Position numbers and translations under genes: made by a program
Assembly (NCBI GenBank): GCA_019120545.1
Contig: DWUX01000226.1
Span: 1-47,548, forward strand
Source of the DNA: Candidatus Blautia stercoripullorum
Lineage (GTDB): Bacteria; Bacillota; Clostridia; Lachnospirales; Lachnospiraceae
Direction of reading: 5' to 3'
DNA length: 47,548 bases
Part shown: one piece after another, positions 14,383-23,875 of the stretch
How the letters are laid out: the number at the start of each line of letters is the position of its first letter
Position numbering within the stretch: position 1 is the first letter of the stretch
Notes under the pieces: model-generated
Seen by the model: only the letters and a program-made list of their open reading frames with translations
What the model was told of the DNA's origin: nothing
Databases searched by the model: none

Positions 14383-15264
14383 ATGAGAAAATTAAGAATT
14401 GCGGTAATTATTATTTTTATCGGGGCGGCGGCGCTTTTTGCCGCCTATCAGGTAAGGACCAGGATAGAGGCGGATACAGAGCCTCCGGTGATCACCAGTG
14501 ACAGCGACAGTGTCTCTGTCAGCGTGGAGGGCGAGGAATCCGATGTATTTCAGGGCCTGAGCGCAGAAGACAATGTAGACGGAGACATTACAGACGACAT
14601 CCGTGTGGCTTCTATGTCCAACTTTACAGATACGGGAACAAGAAATATTACTTATGTGGTCTTTGACAGTTCCAATCAGGCTGCGACCCTGACCAGAGAG
14701 CTGGTCTATTCAGACTATACGCCTCCGAGGATCACTCTTACAGAGCCTCTGCGGTTTGAAGTGAATGATACAGAGGAATGGGAGACCTCGGATTTCCTCC
14801 AGCTCTTCCAGGCCACAGACTGTCTGGATGGGGATATCACCAGCCAGATCCGGATGAACATTGAGGGAAACGGCTATATTGACGGTGCGGGAACTTACCC
14901 CATCACCCTTCAGGTAAACAACAGTGCGGGAGATGTGACCTCAGTGCCGGTGGAGATGACCATTGTGGATCCGGAGGATGAGCAGGAGAATGAGAAGTAT
15001 TATCCTGTGCTTTCTCAGTATATTGTCTACACAAAAGCGGGGCAGAGTCTTTCTCTGGGAGATTATGTCACAGGCCTTCAGAGAGGAAGCATGGTCTATG
15101 AATTTGACAGCCCGGATATGCCGGAGGATCTGGCAGGGACTGAAGTGAGTATTACAGACGGGACAGATTACAATACACCGGGAACCTATACGGCAGAATT
15201 CAGCTATACGCCTCCGGAAGGCGTGACTGCCACAACGAAAATGACGGTAGTGGTGGAGGAGTAA
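14383..15264 (+). CDS. Membrane-anchored protein with bacterial Ig-like (DUF5011-type) domains
   Basis: A 293-residue protein with one N-terminal membrane helix (about 5-22) and an extracellular part. Two Ig-like repeats are recognised by their openings TEPPVIT and YTPPRIT and by the shared turns DNVDGDIT and DCLDGDIT, features of DUF5011/HYR-like folds. A third, more divergent domain ends in TPPEGVTATTKM. It lies between the phosphatase and kinase genes of the exopolysaccharide operon, spaced 17 and 3 bases from its neighbours. It may contact the nascent polymer or wall, but no enzymatic motif is present and the role is unknown. Confidence 0.7.
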   Translation: MRKLRIAVIIIFIGAAALFAAYQVRTRIEADTEPPVITSDSDSVSVSVEGEESDVFQGLSAEDNVDGDITDDIRVASMSNFTDTGTRNITYVVFDSSNQAATLTRELVYSDYTPPRITLTEPLRFEVNDTEEWETSDFLQLFQATDCLDGDITSQIRMNIEGNGYIDGAGTYPITLQVNNSAGDVTSVPVEMTIVDPEDEQENEKYYPVLSQYIVYTKAGQSLSLGDYVTGLQRGSMVYEFDSPDMPEDLAGTEVSITDGTDYNTPGTYTAEFSYTPPEGVTATTKMTVVVEE

Positions 15265-15267
15265 GAG

Positions 15268-16725
15268 ATGAGCAAGGAAAATGAATATACAGATTTATTG
15301 GAAAACAAGAAAATAGAGCCCTACATTCTGATCCACGACATTCTTGTAAACTGGTGGGTCCTCCTTCTGGGGGCCCTGGCGGCGGCTATGCTGGCCTACA
15401 TAGCGGTGAGCGTCCGTTATGTTCCTTCTTATACTACATCGGCTACCTTTGCCGTGTCTTCCCGTTCTTCTTCCAGCAGCTATGCAAGTCTCAGTTCTGC
15501 CAATACCATGGCTACTACTTTGCAGAAGATCATCGAGAGCAACGCCATGCAGAGTATTCTCTGCGACCAGCTGGGAGTAGAGGAGATTAATGCGGACATC
15601 AGTACCAGGGTGATTGAAAATACCAACCTTCTGGAGCTGACGGTGGCGTCTGATTCACCCAGAGAGGCTTTTGATATTATGAACGGCATTATTGAAAATT
15701 ATTCCAGTATTGCTTACTATTCTGTGGGAGACGCGGTGATGGATGTCCTCCAGGAGCCCCAGATTCCCTTTTCTCCATCGAATCCTCTGAATACCAGAGA
15801 TACGGCGGAGAGAGCCTTTCTTATTGCCTTTCTGGGATTGGCCGCTTTGACGGCTCTGATCTCTATTATGAGAGACACGATAAAGGGAGAGCAGGAGATC
15901 GAGGAAAAACTAGACGCCAGAAGCCTGGGAAGTATTTCCTTTGAACGCAAATATAAGGTAGTGAAAGATATCTTCCAGAAGAAAAAGAACAATGCGGCTC
16001 TTCTGATCACGAATCCCCTGTCTGGTTTTTCTTTTGTAGAGAATTATAAGAAGCTTGCGGCCAGGATTGAGTACAAAATGGAAGAGCATGGAAGCAAGAT
16101 GCTGGTTGTGACCAGTGTGTCGGAAAATGAAGGAAAGTCTACAGTGGCTGCCAACCTGGCTATCAGCTTTGCCCAGAAGGGAAAAAGAGTGATCCTTATC
16201 GACGGAGACCTAAAGAGACCTTCCCAGTTCCTGATCTTTGGACTGGAGATGGAGGACAAAAGCGAGCTGGGAGAATTTCTGAAAGAGAATGCGGATTTTA
16301 AGGATGTATTGAAAAAGATCAAAAATCCCAATATGCTGTTTATCGGCGGAAGAAACTGTTACTCTTCCTCTACGGAGATCCTTCAGGGACCCCAGCTTGG
16401 CCGCCTGATGAATGCCTGCAGAAAATATGCGGATTATGTGATCATCGATACGCCTCCTGCGGGAATCCTGGGAGACGCAGAGATTTTTGCCAGGTATGCG
16501 GATGAGGTCCTGCTGGTAGTGCGTCAGAATTATATTTTTTCCGCGGACATCAACGACACTCTGGACGGATTCCGGGGAGAGGACGATCATGTCCTGGGGG
16601 TGGTGCTTAACGGCGTGAAGACCTTCGGCAACAGTACTTCCCTGGGCAGATATGGCTACGGCCGGTACGGCAAATATGGAAAATACGGCAAATACGGCAA
16701 TTATACCAGGAAGCAGAGGGATTGA
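15268..16725 (+). CDS. Chain-length regulator/tyrosine autokinase fusion (CpsC-CpsD type), copy 1
   Basis: A 485-residue fusion of a Wzz-type polymerase regulator and a BY-kinase. Membrane helices lie at about 29-50 and 184-201 around an extracellular loop. The cytoplasmic kinase has Walker A SENEGKST (285-292), Walker A' VILIDGDLKRP (308-318) and Walker B VIIDTPP (391-397). The tail carries seven tyrosines between 462 and 479 in a repeated YGK pattern, the autophosphorylation cluster. In many Firmicutes these halves are separate genes; here one chain holds both, as in Gram-negative Wzc. Together with the phosphatase upstream it should control polymer length. It starts three bases after the previous stop. 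Confidence 0.88.
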   Translation: MSKENEYTDLLENKKIEPYILIHDILVNWWVLLLGALAAAMLAYIAVSVRYVPSYTTSATFAVSSRSSSSSYASLSSANTMATTLQKIIESNAMQSILCDQLGVEEINADISTRVIENTNLLELTVASDSPREAFDIMNGIIENYSSIAYYSVGDAVMDVLQEPQIPFSPSNPLNTRDTAERAFLIAFLGLAALTALISIMRDTIKGEQEIEEKLDARSLGSISFERKYKVVKDIFQKKKNNAALLITNPLSGFSFVENYKKLAARIEYKMEEHGSKMLVVTSVSENEGKSTVAANLAISFAQKGKRVILIDGDLKRPSQFLIFGLEMEDKSELGEFLKENADFKDVLKKIKNPNMLFIGGRNCYSSSTEILQGPQLGRLMNACRKYADYVIIDTPPAGILGDAEIFARYADEVLLVVRQNYIFSADINDTLDGFRGEDDHVLGVVLNGVKTFGNSTSLGRYGYGRYGKYGKYGKYGNYTRKQRD

Positions 16726-16726
16726 T

Positions 16727-18226
16727 ATGAGTGATAGAATTGAATCCACAGAAAAAGAAAGAATTGAAGAAACGGAAAAGATTGATATCATAAGTCTTGC
16801 CGGCGACTTTTTGTATGGACTGAAAAAACTCTGGCTGCTGATCCTGGTGATGACCCTGGCAGGCGCAGGGATCTCTTATTTCAGGACCAGCTATACCTAC
16901 ACCCCTCAGTATGTGGCTTCTGCCACTATGTCGGTAACTGCTCCGGGGGGCCAGTACATCGGCGCCCAGACAGCGTCTCAGATGGCGGAGGTTTTCCCCT
17001 ACATTCTGACCAGCGGAGTTCTGGAGGACGTGGTAGCCCGGGAGATGGGGATGGATTCTGTGCCGGGGAGCATTTCTGCTACGGCAGAAGAGGGGACCAA
17101 CCTTCTTACTATGTCGGTGACTTCCGATGATCCCCAGATGGCTTACGATATTCTCCACACAGTGATCGACTGTTATCCGGAGGTGGCGGAGTTTGTTCTG
17201 GGCAATACCAGCCTGACGATCTTAGATGAGACAGGAGTGCCTTCTGATACTCAGAAGGAGGTTGTAGTAAGAGGCTCTTACAGAAGAGGAGCCGTTATGG
17301 GAGCCGGGGCAGGACTTGTGATCCTTTGCCTATATATTCTCCTGAAAAAGACTGTAAAGTCCAAGGACAAGCTGAAAAGCCAGATCAATCTTCCGGATAT
17401 GGGAAGTCTTCCCTATATCCGAAATAAGAAAAGGAAGAAAAAACCGGAACAGAATAAGGTGTCTCTGATCAATGAAAGAACGCCGGCTTCCTACCAGGAG
17501 GCTATGCGGAGACTCCGGATCCGGGTGCTCAAGGAAGTGGAGGAAAACCAGACTAAAACCATCATGGTCACCAGCTCTATCCCGGGAGAGGGAAAAACTA
17601 CAGTGGCTGTAAACCTGGCTATATCTCTTGTCAGACAGGGGAAAAAGGTAGTCCTGGTGGACTGCGATCTGAGAAATCCCTCTATAGCAGATTTCCTGGG
17701 GATTACAGAGCAGCGTCCGGGTATTGATTCTGTTCTTCATAAAAAAGCCGCGGTTACCGATGTACTGACGGAGATAGATGTAAACGGGGAAAACAAACTG
17801 ACCCTTCTTCTTGGAGAAGAGGAAGAGAAAACAGATATTTCCCTTCTGGGAAGCAAGCGGATGGAGGGACTGATCGCAGAGCTGAAGAATATGGCGGACG
17901 TGGTCATCCTGGATACGGCTCCGGCTCAGCTTCTGGCAGATGCGGCTCTGATGGCCAGATTTGTAGATGCGGCTCTTTATGTGATCCGTTATGACTATAC
18001 AAAGATGTACAAGATCCGGGAGGGAATCCAGGCTCTGGCTATGAGCAAGATTAAAATGCTGGGGTATGTGTTTAACTGTGACAGAAATTCCGGAGACGGC
18101 AAGTATGGATATGGCTACGGATATGGATACCGGCGCTATGGCAGCTACGGCCATTACGGAAGATACCGGGACACAGGAAAGCGGGATAAGAAGGAAGATC
18201 TGTCCGGCCGTGTGATTAAAGACTAG
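16727..18226 (+). CDS. Chain-length regulator/tyrosine autokinase fusion, copy 2
   Basis: A 499-residue second fusion directly after the first (one base between stop and ATG 16727). Membrane helices lie at about 35-52 and 188-206. The kinase has Walker A SIPGEGKTT (284-292) and Walker A' VVLVDCDLRNP (308-318), and the Walker B strand reads VVILDTAPAQ. The tail again has a tyrosine cluster (YGYGYGYGY, then YGSYGHYGRY), followed by 20 charged residues. The two copies are related but clearly diverged, so this is an old duplication or a heteromeric pair. The Pro-to-Ala change after the Walker B Asp-Thr (DTAP against DTPP) is worth noting. The longer frame from 16652 overlaps copy 1 and lacks a ribosome site. 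Confidence 0.87.
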   Translation: MSDRIESTEKERIEETEKIDIISLAGDFLYGLKKLWLLILVMTLAGAGISYFRTSYTYTPQYVASATMSVTAPGGQYIGAQTASQMAEVFPYILTSGVLEDVVAREMGMDSVPGSISATAEEGTNLLTMSVTSDDPQMAYDILHTVIDCYPEVAEFVLGNTSLTILDETGVPSDTQKEVVVRGSYRRGAVMGAGAGLVILCLYILLKKTVKSKDKLKSQINLPDMGSLPYIRNKKRKKKPEQNKVSLINERTPASYQEAMRRLRIRVLKEVEENQTKTIMVTSSIPGEGKTTVAVNLAISLVRQGKKVVLVDCDLRNPSIADFLGITEQRPGIDSVLHKKAAVTDVLTEIDVNGENKLTLLLGEEEEKTDISLLGSKRMEGLIAELKNMADVVILDTAPAQLLADAALMARFVDAALYVIRYDYTKMYKIREGIQALAMSKIKMLGYVFNCDRNSGDGKYGYGYGYGYRRYGSYGHYGRYRDTGKRDKKEDLSGRVIKD

Positions 18227-18237
18227 GGGGCGGAGAG

Positions 18238-19191
18238 ATGGGAAATCCCGGAAGAAAGAGAAAAAAGAAAAAGAATAAGCTGAGGATCCTCGTAGTGATC
18301 CTGGTGCTGCTGATCCTGGGAGCCGTAGGATTGTTCCTTTTTATTGATCACCAGATTACAGGAAACAGTGTGGATATCGTGGATCAGGAGGAAGTAGATC
18401 CTACTGCAGAGGAAGTCCTCATCGGAAAAGAGGAACAGAAAGACGACCAGGTCTACAATGTGCTGCTGGTAGGCACGGACTCCAGAGACCCGGACGCGGA
18501 TATGGGAAGATCGGACAGTATGATGCTGATCTCTTTTAATAAGGCGAAAGAAAAAGCCACCATTGTTTCTTTCCTGAGAGACTGTCTGGTAGATATTGAC
18601 GGTCATGGAAAGAGCAGGCTGGGACATACCTATGCCTACGGGGGCGTAGGGCTTACTATCAACACCTTAAATGAAGTGTTTGATCTGGATATCCAGAAGT
18701 ACATTACCATTAACTTTGACAGTCTGGTAAATGTTATCGATGAACTGGGAGGCATACAGGTCACTCTCACAGAAGAGGAAGCAGAGTATTACCGTTCCGC
18801 TGGGATGCCGGATATCCAGGCAGGAACTGTTACCCTCACCGGCTCTCAGGCTCTGGTCCATGCCAGAAACCGTTCTCTGGACAGCGACTTCGGAAGGACC
18901 CGGCGTCAGAGAAGCGTTATGTACGGCGTTTACCAGAAGGTGCTGGAGAACCGGGATCCGGCGGCGCTGCTGTCTTTGATCAATTACTGTATAACTCAGG
19001 TAAATACAAACATGAGTGTGACGGAAATCTATGATCTGGCTGCTTCGGCCCTGGCCGTGAGTGACCTACAGACGCAGCAGGCGGTAGTTCCTATGGACGG
19101 ATCCTACACTTCTATTAATTATGAGGGTATGGCGGTTCTGGATCTGGATATTGACGCAAATAAGCAGCATATCCATGAATTGCTGTATTAA
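18238..19191 (+). CDS. LytR-CpsA-Psr (LCP) family glycopolymer ligase
   Basis: A 317-residue LCP protein, an enzyme that moves lipid-linked glycopolymers onto peptidoglycan outside the cell. A very basic N-terminus (RKRKKKKN) precedes one membrane helix (about 16-36). The domain core shows LLVGTDSR, GRSDSMMLIS, the RD of FLRD, and the HARNRSLDSDFGRTRRQR block with the conserved arginines. It is the last gene of the operon and is followed by a strong terminator, so it probably attaches the polymer made by the cluster at 23791-34290. The ribosome site is GGGCGGAGAG. Confidence 0.9.
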   Translation: MGNPGRKRKKKKNKLRILVVILVLLILGAVGLFLFIDHQITGNSVDIVDQEEVDPTAEEVLIGKEEQKDDQVYNVLLVGTDSRDPDADMGRSDSMMLISFNKAKEKATIVSFLRDCLVDIDGHGKSRLGHTYAYGGVGLTINTLNEVFDLDIQKYITINFDSLVNVIDELGGIQVTLTEEEAEYYRSAGMPDIQAGTVTLTGSQALVHARNRSLDSDFGRTRRQRSVMYGVYQKVLENRDPAALLSLINYCITQVNTNMSVTEIYDLAASALAVSDLQTQQAVVPMDGSYTSINYEGMAVLDLDIDANKQHIHELLY

Positions 19192-19207
19192 TGTGAAAAG
19201 AATCACC

Positions 19208-19255
19208 AAGGCAGAAAACAACAGATTTAAAATCTTTGTTTTCTGCCTTTTTTTT
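19208..19255 (+). terminator. Intrinsic terminator of the exopolysaccharide control operon
   Basis: A 13-bp stem (19208-19220 with 19237-19249), with a smaller AGATTT/AAATCT hairpin inside the loop, ends in eight T. It starts 17 bases after the LCP stop. Confidence 0.88.
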
Positions 19256-19377
19256 CTGTTGTGTCAATTTTGGCAAGAAAAATGTCTTATTTTGCATCTC
19301 TCAGTCAAAATAAATTGTGATAAAATGAAAAGGAAACATTTTTAGGGATATTAAAATGAAGAAGGGAAGAAAGAATC

Positions 19378-20145
19378 ATGAAGATCGTTGAATATGGAAA
19401 TATGGAAGGGAAAAGAATCTTGTGCATTCCGGGAGTATTTATGGCGGCGGAATGTTTCCGCAGGCTGTCTCAGGAACTCCCGGAATACCGGCTGGTATGC
19501 GTGACCCTTGATGGCTTTCATCCCGGATCAGAGGAATTCAGAGGGCTGGAACAGCAGACAGAAAAATTAGTCCATATGCTCCAGGACAGAGGGCTTACCA
19601 GCTTTGAATTGGTCATCGGACTGTCTATGGGGACTATTTTTTCTGTGAGACTTGCCAAACATCCTGCTTTGGAGATCAAGAAGCTTTTTCTGGACGGGGC
19701 AGTGAATTTTTACCGGTCTAAGGTTAAGGGCGTGGTCCATGCATCTATTTATCTTATCTTTAAATATTTTATGAATACGGCGAAGAAGAATAAAGAGAAA
19801 TCTGCCAATGATCTGAAAAAAATTTATGAAGGAGACTGGGGAGAAATCATGCAGGTGTGCAGAGCCTCCCTTACGGAGCCTTCTCTGAGGGTAATGGCCC
19901 GGCTCCTGGCAGATTATACCCTGGAGCCAGGGGTAAAACAGCCGATGTATCTTATTTTCGGGGGAAAGGAAGATAATATTAAGGTGAACAGTAAAGTGGT
20001 CAAAACCTTGTATCCGGATGCCAGGATCATGGTTAAAGAAGGCTATACCCATCTTGAATATCTGAATCGTCAGCCGGAAGAATATGGGAGATTAGTGAGA
20101 AAAGTCTTGAAAAATGAAAATACATCTATTAGAAACGAAGAATAA
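19378..20145 (+). CDS. Alpha/beta hydrolase
   Basis: A 255-residue cytoplasmic alpha/beta-hydrolase-fold protein. The nucleophile elbow GLSMG (Ser83) is clear. The acid is probably in GGKEDN near residue 200, and the histidine in GYTHLEYL near 224. Length fits single-domain esterase or thioesterase-like members. There is no signal peptide. A ribosome site, GAAGGGAAG, precedes ATG. Substrate is not predictable. It sits alone between a terminator and the HTH regulator gene, with about 160 bases of AT-rich sequence after it that hold no gene. Confidence 0.75.
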   Translation: MKIVEYGNMEGKRILCIPGVFMAAECFRRLSQELPEYRLVCVTLDGFHPGSEEFRGLEQQTEKLVHMLQDRGLTSFELVIGLSMGTIFSVRLAKHPALEIKKLFLDGAVNFYRSKVKGVVHASIYLIFKYFMNTAKKNKEKSANDLKKIYEGDWGEIMQVCRASLTEPSLRVMARLLADYTLEPGVKQPMYLIFGGKEDNIKVNSKVVKTLYPDARIMVKEGYTHLEYLNRQPEEYGRLVRKVLKNENTSIRNEE

Positions 20146-20309
20146 AGAAAAATAATAGAGAATAAATTACATAATTGGAATATAATGTGAACTTTTTGAT
20201 TGTATAAGTGAAAAAATGAGAGTAAAATAGAAGAAATGGAATCTATGAAGTGGATTTTAGACATCAGGGAGGGCACAAAAGAAAAGATTGTAGTTTAGGA
20301 GAAGAAGGA

Positions 20310-21776
20310 ATGGCAGAGAAGAACAGATTCAGTAAGCTGCTGAAACATTTGATGTCGGTTGCTGAGGTAAAAAATTATACCCTTGCTCAGGAACTTCAGT
20401 ATGATGTGTCTTACATCAGCAAATGGACCAGCGGGCAGATGATACCGTCAGAAAAATATGAAAAGAAGATTTTAAAAGGGATCAGTGAGTGCATTGTGAA
20501 AGGATGCGGCCAGGAGGCTGCGGAGAAACTGATGCAGGACTACCAGGTGGACAATGCGCAGGATCTGAAACTGGCTGTCCTGGATAATCTGGAGGCTGAA
20601 TATTTCTATGTGAGGGAGCTCCAGAACAACGCAGGGGTGGACGTGGCTCCGAAGACCTTTTTTTATCCGGAGATGAAGCTGGCCCAGTATATAGCTAAGA
20701 TGCGCCATCCGGTTCTGAGGAGGGTGAACGCCCTGGACGTAGTGGCGGCTCTGGACATATTTGCTATGGAGCGGGAATACCAGCTGCAGATCGCCGAAGA
20801 AAAGAATAAGCATGTGCCCAAGGGAAAGTGGTATCAGGACGTTCACTACGCCATGGTAGTGGATGTGCAGGGTGATAAACTGGACTACCGGTATGACATA
20901 ATCTATCTGGTAGATCTGATGGAGAGGAATAACTGTATTGATTTCCAGCTGTATGGCAGCCCTCAGGCTGCAGGAAGAGCTGTGTTTGTGGTGCAGGATG
21001 ACTATGCTATTTCCGGCATGCTGGTCAGCCGGGACCAGTGTATGTCTGTGGTGATCACTGAAGATCAGGAAAACTGCAGTGTGATGTACCGGAATCTGAA
21101 AGAGCTCTGCAACAGAGACCGGCTTCTTTTCCGCAAGACTTCTATGCGGGAGATGCTGATAAAACATGAATATGTCCACGCGCTCCTGGCTTTGAAACAG
21201 CAGTGGTTTATCGGCCATCTTACAGAGCATTTCCTTCCGGATGATCTTTTTGACGAGATCGCGGAAATGCTGGATGAAGGAGAGGAAGGAACCCCAAATA
21301 AGGAGCAGCTGAGGAATATTCACCGGATGTCAAAAAACATTATAGAGGAATCCCGTATCCGGATTTTGATCTACCGGACGGCTTTTTACAACCTGGTGGT
21401 GGATCATGAACTGGACTTTTTCAACTGCAGGGTCCGCCTGACATCAGAGCAGATTGTCCGTTATCTGAATCATTTTCTGGAACTGTGCAGGAAACATCCG
21501 GAACTGGAGATAAAAATGATTTCGGGCAGATTGATCTCTGATATTGAATACAGTACCAGACAGTGTATTTTCCTCAGCGATACCATCTCCTATCTCCGCC
21601 TTAACGGAGACTTTAACAATATGTATATCATTAACCGGATGGATATGCGGGAGGCTTTCGAAAAAATGTTCAAAGAGTTCTGGGAGACCCAGGACAGCAA
21701 TGTGCTGATCTCAGACAAAGAGACCATCATTGCAAATATTGAACATGTCCTCAGCGGAGTGCTGGAGGAGGCCTGA
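20310..21776 (+). CDS. Large HTH (XRE-like) transcriptional regulator
   Basis: A 488-residue protein. The first 50 residues form a helix-turn-helix resembling the XRE type (LAQELQYDVSYISKWTSGQM). The remaining 430 residues have no family I can name with certainty; they are mixed alpha/beta, contain no membrane segment and may sense a ligand. Similar large regulators are typical of Lachnospiraceae. ATG 20310 follows AGGAGAAGAAGG and matches the natural start of the HTH; the frame extending to 20250 has no ribosome site. The next gene encodes an adenylate-forming enzyme behind its own promoter, a plausible target. Confidence 0.65.
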   Translation: MAEKNRFSKLLKHLMSVAEVKNYTLAQELQYDVSYISKWTSGQMIPSEKYEKKILKGISECIVKGCGQEAAEKLMQDYQVDNAQDLKLAVLDNLEAEYFYVRELQNNAGVDVAPKTFFYPEMKLAQYIAKMRHPVLRRVNALDVVAALDIFAMEREYQLQIAEEKNKHVPKGKWYQDVHYAMVVDVQGDKLDYRYDIIYLVDLMERNNCIDFQLYGSPQAAGRAVFVVQDDYAISGMLVSRDQCMSVVITEDQENCSVMYRNLKELCNRDRLLFRKTSMREMLIKHEYVHALLALKQQWFIGHLTEHFLPDDLFDEIAEMLDEGEEGTPNKEQLRNIHRMSKNIIEESRIRILIYRTAFYNLVVDHELDFFNCRVRLTSEQIVRYLNHFLELCRKHPELEIKMISGRLISDIEYSTRQCIFLSDTISYLRLNGDFNNMYIINRMDMREAFEKMFKEFWETQDSNVLISDKETIIANIEHVLSGVLEEA

Positions 21777-21853
21777 AAATGGAATGAGTCAAAATTCAAG
21801 ATGAAGCGGTTTTAAAAATGTTTAATTCATTTTTATTCATATTTATTCTATGG

Positions 21854-21880
21854 TTGTTCCATATAGAGACATGTTATACT
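21854..21880 (+). promoter_or_regulatory. Extended -10 promoter of the adenylate-forming enzyme gene
   Basis: TGTTATACT (hexamer TATACT 21875-21880) is an extended -10; TTGTTC at 21854-21859 gives a short 15-base spacer. The start codon lies 60 bases downstream. Confidence 0.5.
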
Positions 21881-21939
21881 GAGCCAGTCCATTATGAAGG
21901 ATGGAAAGTATTGTTAATGCAATTAAGGAGAAAAAGATT

Positions 21940-23679
21940 ATGAGTAATAACATGACAGGAAAACCGAGTATAGACCGCCCTTGGATGAAATATTATCCCG
22001 AAGTACTGCAGAAGATGGTCCAGATTCCGGAATGTACCGTAAAAGAGTATCTGAAGAAGTATTGCCCGGGAGAAGACGTTGCAGCTATGGAGTTTTACGG
22101 CAGCCAGATTGCCTGGAAAACAGTTTTTGAACAATCCGAAGCAGCAGCCCGTTCTCTGAAGGCTGTAGGATTTAAAGAGGGAGATGAGATCCCTGTATTT
22201 TTTGCTCTGGTGCCGGAGTTCTTTTATATCCTTCTGGCTGCAGAACAGATCGGCGCATCTGTGCTGTGCAGGGACAACACATTAAAAGAAAATGTGGAAG
22301 CTGTTGAAAAGTCAGGGGCTAAGGTGATTTTTGCTCAGGATTATCTGTCTCAGCAGGAACTGGGAAGATATTTATCAGATTCTTATACAGAAAAGGTGAT
22401 TCTTCTGGATGCATGCAATTCCTGCAACCGTGAGGATATGCCGGATTACGTACAGAAGAATCTGGACAGCAAGTATCCTTCAGAAAAGGCTCATGGTCCA
22501 AAGACGATGGATTGGAATGCATTTCTTGAGCTTGGAAAATCCTATACAGGCCAGGTAGATGCTCCTGCAGATATCAACCGTCCTTTGTTCCGCGCTTACA
22601 CCAGCGGTTCTACCGGTCCTTCCAAACAGGTTATTCACTCTGCCTATACAATGCTGGCAGTCATTGCCCAGATGAACTTCTACGCAGGAAATGAAGAACA
22701 GCGTCCTACCTGGATGGTGACCTGCTTCCCTCCGGCTCTGGTAGCTGTAGTAGTGGCTATGACCCTTATGCCTCTGGCATCCAATAAACTTCTGATCCTG
22801 GATCCATATGTTGCAGTAGAAGACGTGGATCTGGAACTGATGCGCTGCCGTCCGAATTCCTGGCCGCTGATCCCTCTGTTCATTGAAACAGTTATGCGCA
22901 ACGGCCGTATCCCGGATGACTACGATCTGTCCCATCTGACAGCCGCAGGGGCAGGTTCCGAGTCCTATAACAATAACCAGCTGAAGAGAGCTCAGCAGTT
23001 TGTGCTGGATCACAACTGCAATATCCGTTTCACTACAGGATATGGAAACAGCGAGGCAGGTTCCAATGTGTCACTGCCTATGGCTCCTCATCCTCTGGGC
23101 AACGGAAATGTAGGAGTTCCTCTTCTGTATAATATCATCAGTGTATTTGAACCCGGCACACAGAATGAGCTTACATATAACGAGATGGGCGAGATCTGCA
23201 TCAGCGGCCCTGGAATCATGCTGGGATATGACAATCCGGAAGCTACAGCCAAGACTCTTCAGGTACATGCAGACGGCAGGACCTGGCTGCACACCGGAGA
23301 CATCGGCTATATGAACGAAGACGGGGTGATCTACGTTCAGACCAGAGGAAAATCTCCCCGTTACGGCGGCGGCGACCTGGCTACCCTGTCTATGGAAAAT
23401 ATTGTTGCCGATGCAGATATTGAAGGCATTGACGATGAATTTTTCGTGCTGGTTCCTGACAAAGACCATGCAGGATGCTTCCTGCCATATCTCTTTGTAG
23501 TACTGAAAGAGGGATATACAGTAAAGGATATCAAAGACGGCGTAAAAGACTGCCTGGAAGACTATATGCAGCCTGTTGACATTATCCAGCTGAAAGAACG
23601 TCCGTTCTTCCACTTCAAGACAAACCGTATCGGACTTACTCAGGCTATACTGGCAGATAATCTTTCTGATCTGTACTAA
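21940..23679 (+). CDS. Adenylate-forming enzyme (AMP-dependent acyl ligase family)
   Basis: A 579-residue member of the ANL superfamily, which activates a carboxylate as its AMP ester and usually passes it to CoA or a carrier protein. The ATP loop TSGSTGPSKQ is at 221-230. TGYGNSEAG is the A5-type motif, and GDIGYMNEDG carries the ribose-binding aspartate. The hinge reads TRGKSPRYGGGDL and the C-terminal domain ends with KTNRIGLTQA. The segment at 110-200 is longer than in simple acyl-CoA ligases. ATG 21940 follows AAGGAG at 21925-21930. Codon use is strongly biased, suggesting high expression. Acid substrate unknown. Confidence 0.8.
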   Translation: MSNNMTGKPSIDRPWMKYYPEVLQKMVQIPECTVKEYLKKYCPGEDVAAMEFYGSQIAWKTVFEQSEAAARSLKAVGFKEGDEIPVFFALVPEFFYILLAAEQIGASVLCRDNTLKENVEAVEKSGAKVIFAQDYLSQQELGRYLSDSYTEKVILLDACNSCNREDMPDYVQKNLDSKYPSEKAHGPKTMDWNAFLELGKSYTGQVDAPADINRPLFRAYTSGSTGPSKQVIHSAYTMLAVIAQMNFYAGNEEQRPTWMVTCFPPALVAVVVAMTLMPLASNKLLILDPYVAVEDVDLELMRCRPNSWPLIPLFIETVMRNGRIPDDYDLSHLTAAGAGSESYNNNQLKRAQQFVLDHNCNIRFTTGYGNSEAGSNVSLPMAPHPLGNGNVGVPLLYNIISVFEPGTQNELTYNEMGEICISGPGIMLGYDNPEATAKTLQVHADGRTWLHTGDIGYMNEDGVIYVQTRGKSPRYGGGDLATLSMENIVADADIEGIDDEFFVLVPDKDHAGCFLPYLFVVLKEGYTVKDIKDGVKDCLEDYMQPVDIIQLKERPFFHFKTNRIGLTQAILADNLSDLY

Positions 23680-23749
23680 GAATCTAAGAGTCGGCCGGGA
23701 AAGAGATTTTCGAAGAAGACTTTATAGTAAAGAAAACGAATAGTAAAGC

Positions 23750-23782
23750 GGAGGCGCGATGAAAATTGTGCCTCCCTTTTTT
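23750..23782 (+). terminator. Intrinsic terminator after the adenylate-forming enzyme
   Basis: GGAGGCGC (23750-23757) pairs with GTGCCTCC (23768-23775, one G-U pair) around a 10-base loop, followed by C and six T. Confidence 0.85.
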
Positions 23783-23790
23783 ACGCGGTA

Positions 23791-23819
23791 TTGCGCTTGG
23801 CTGGAAGTTGCTTTATAAT
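23791..23819 (+). promoter_or_regulatory. Promoter of the polysaccharide biosynthesis operon
   Basis: TTGCGC (23791-23796), a 17-base spacer and a perfect TATAAT (23814-23819), 56 bases before the first glycosyltransferase start. It lies directly after a terminator, so the long operon 23876-34290 begins here. Confidence 0.65.
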
Positions 23820-23875
23820 GTCTATCATGTAGATGGATGTCCCAAAGACGTCCTGGTATGGAAAGGTGTTTTGAT

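Noticed and set aside
16681..18150. Tandem DNA repeats at the kinase tails
   Set aside because: The short GGCAAATACGG-type repeats simply encode the tyrosine-glycine clusters of the BY-kinases.
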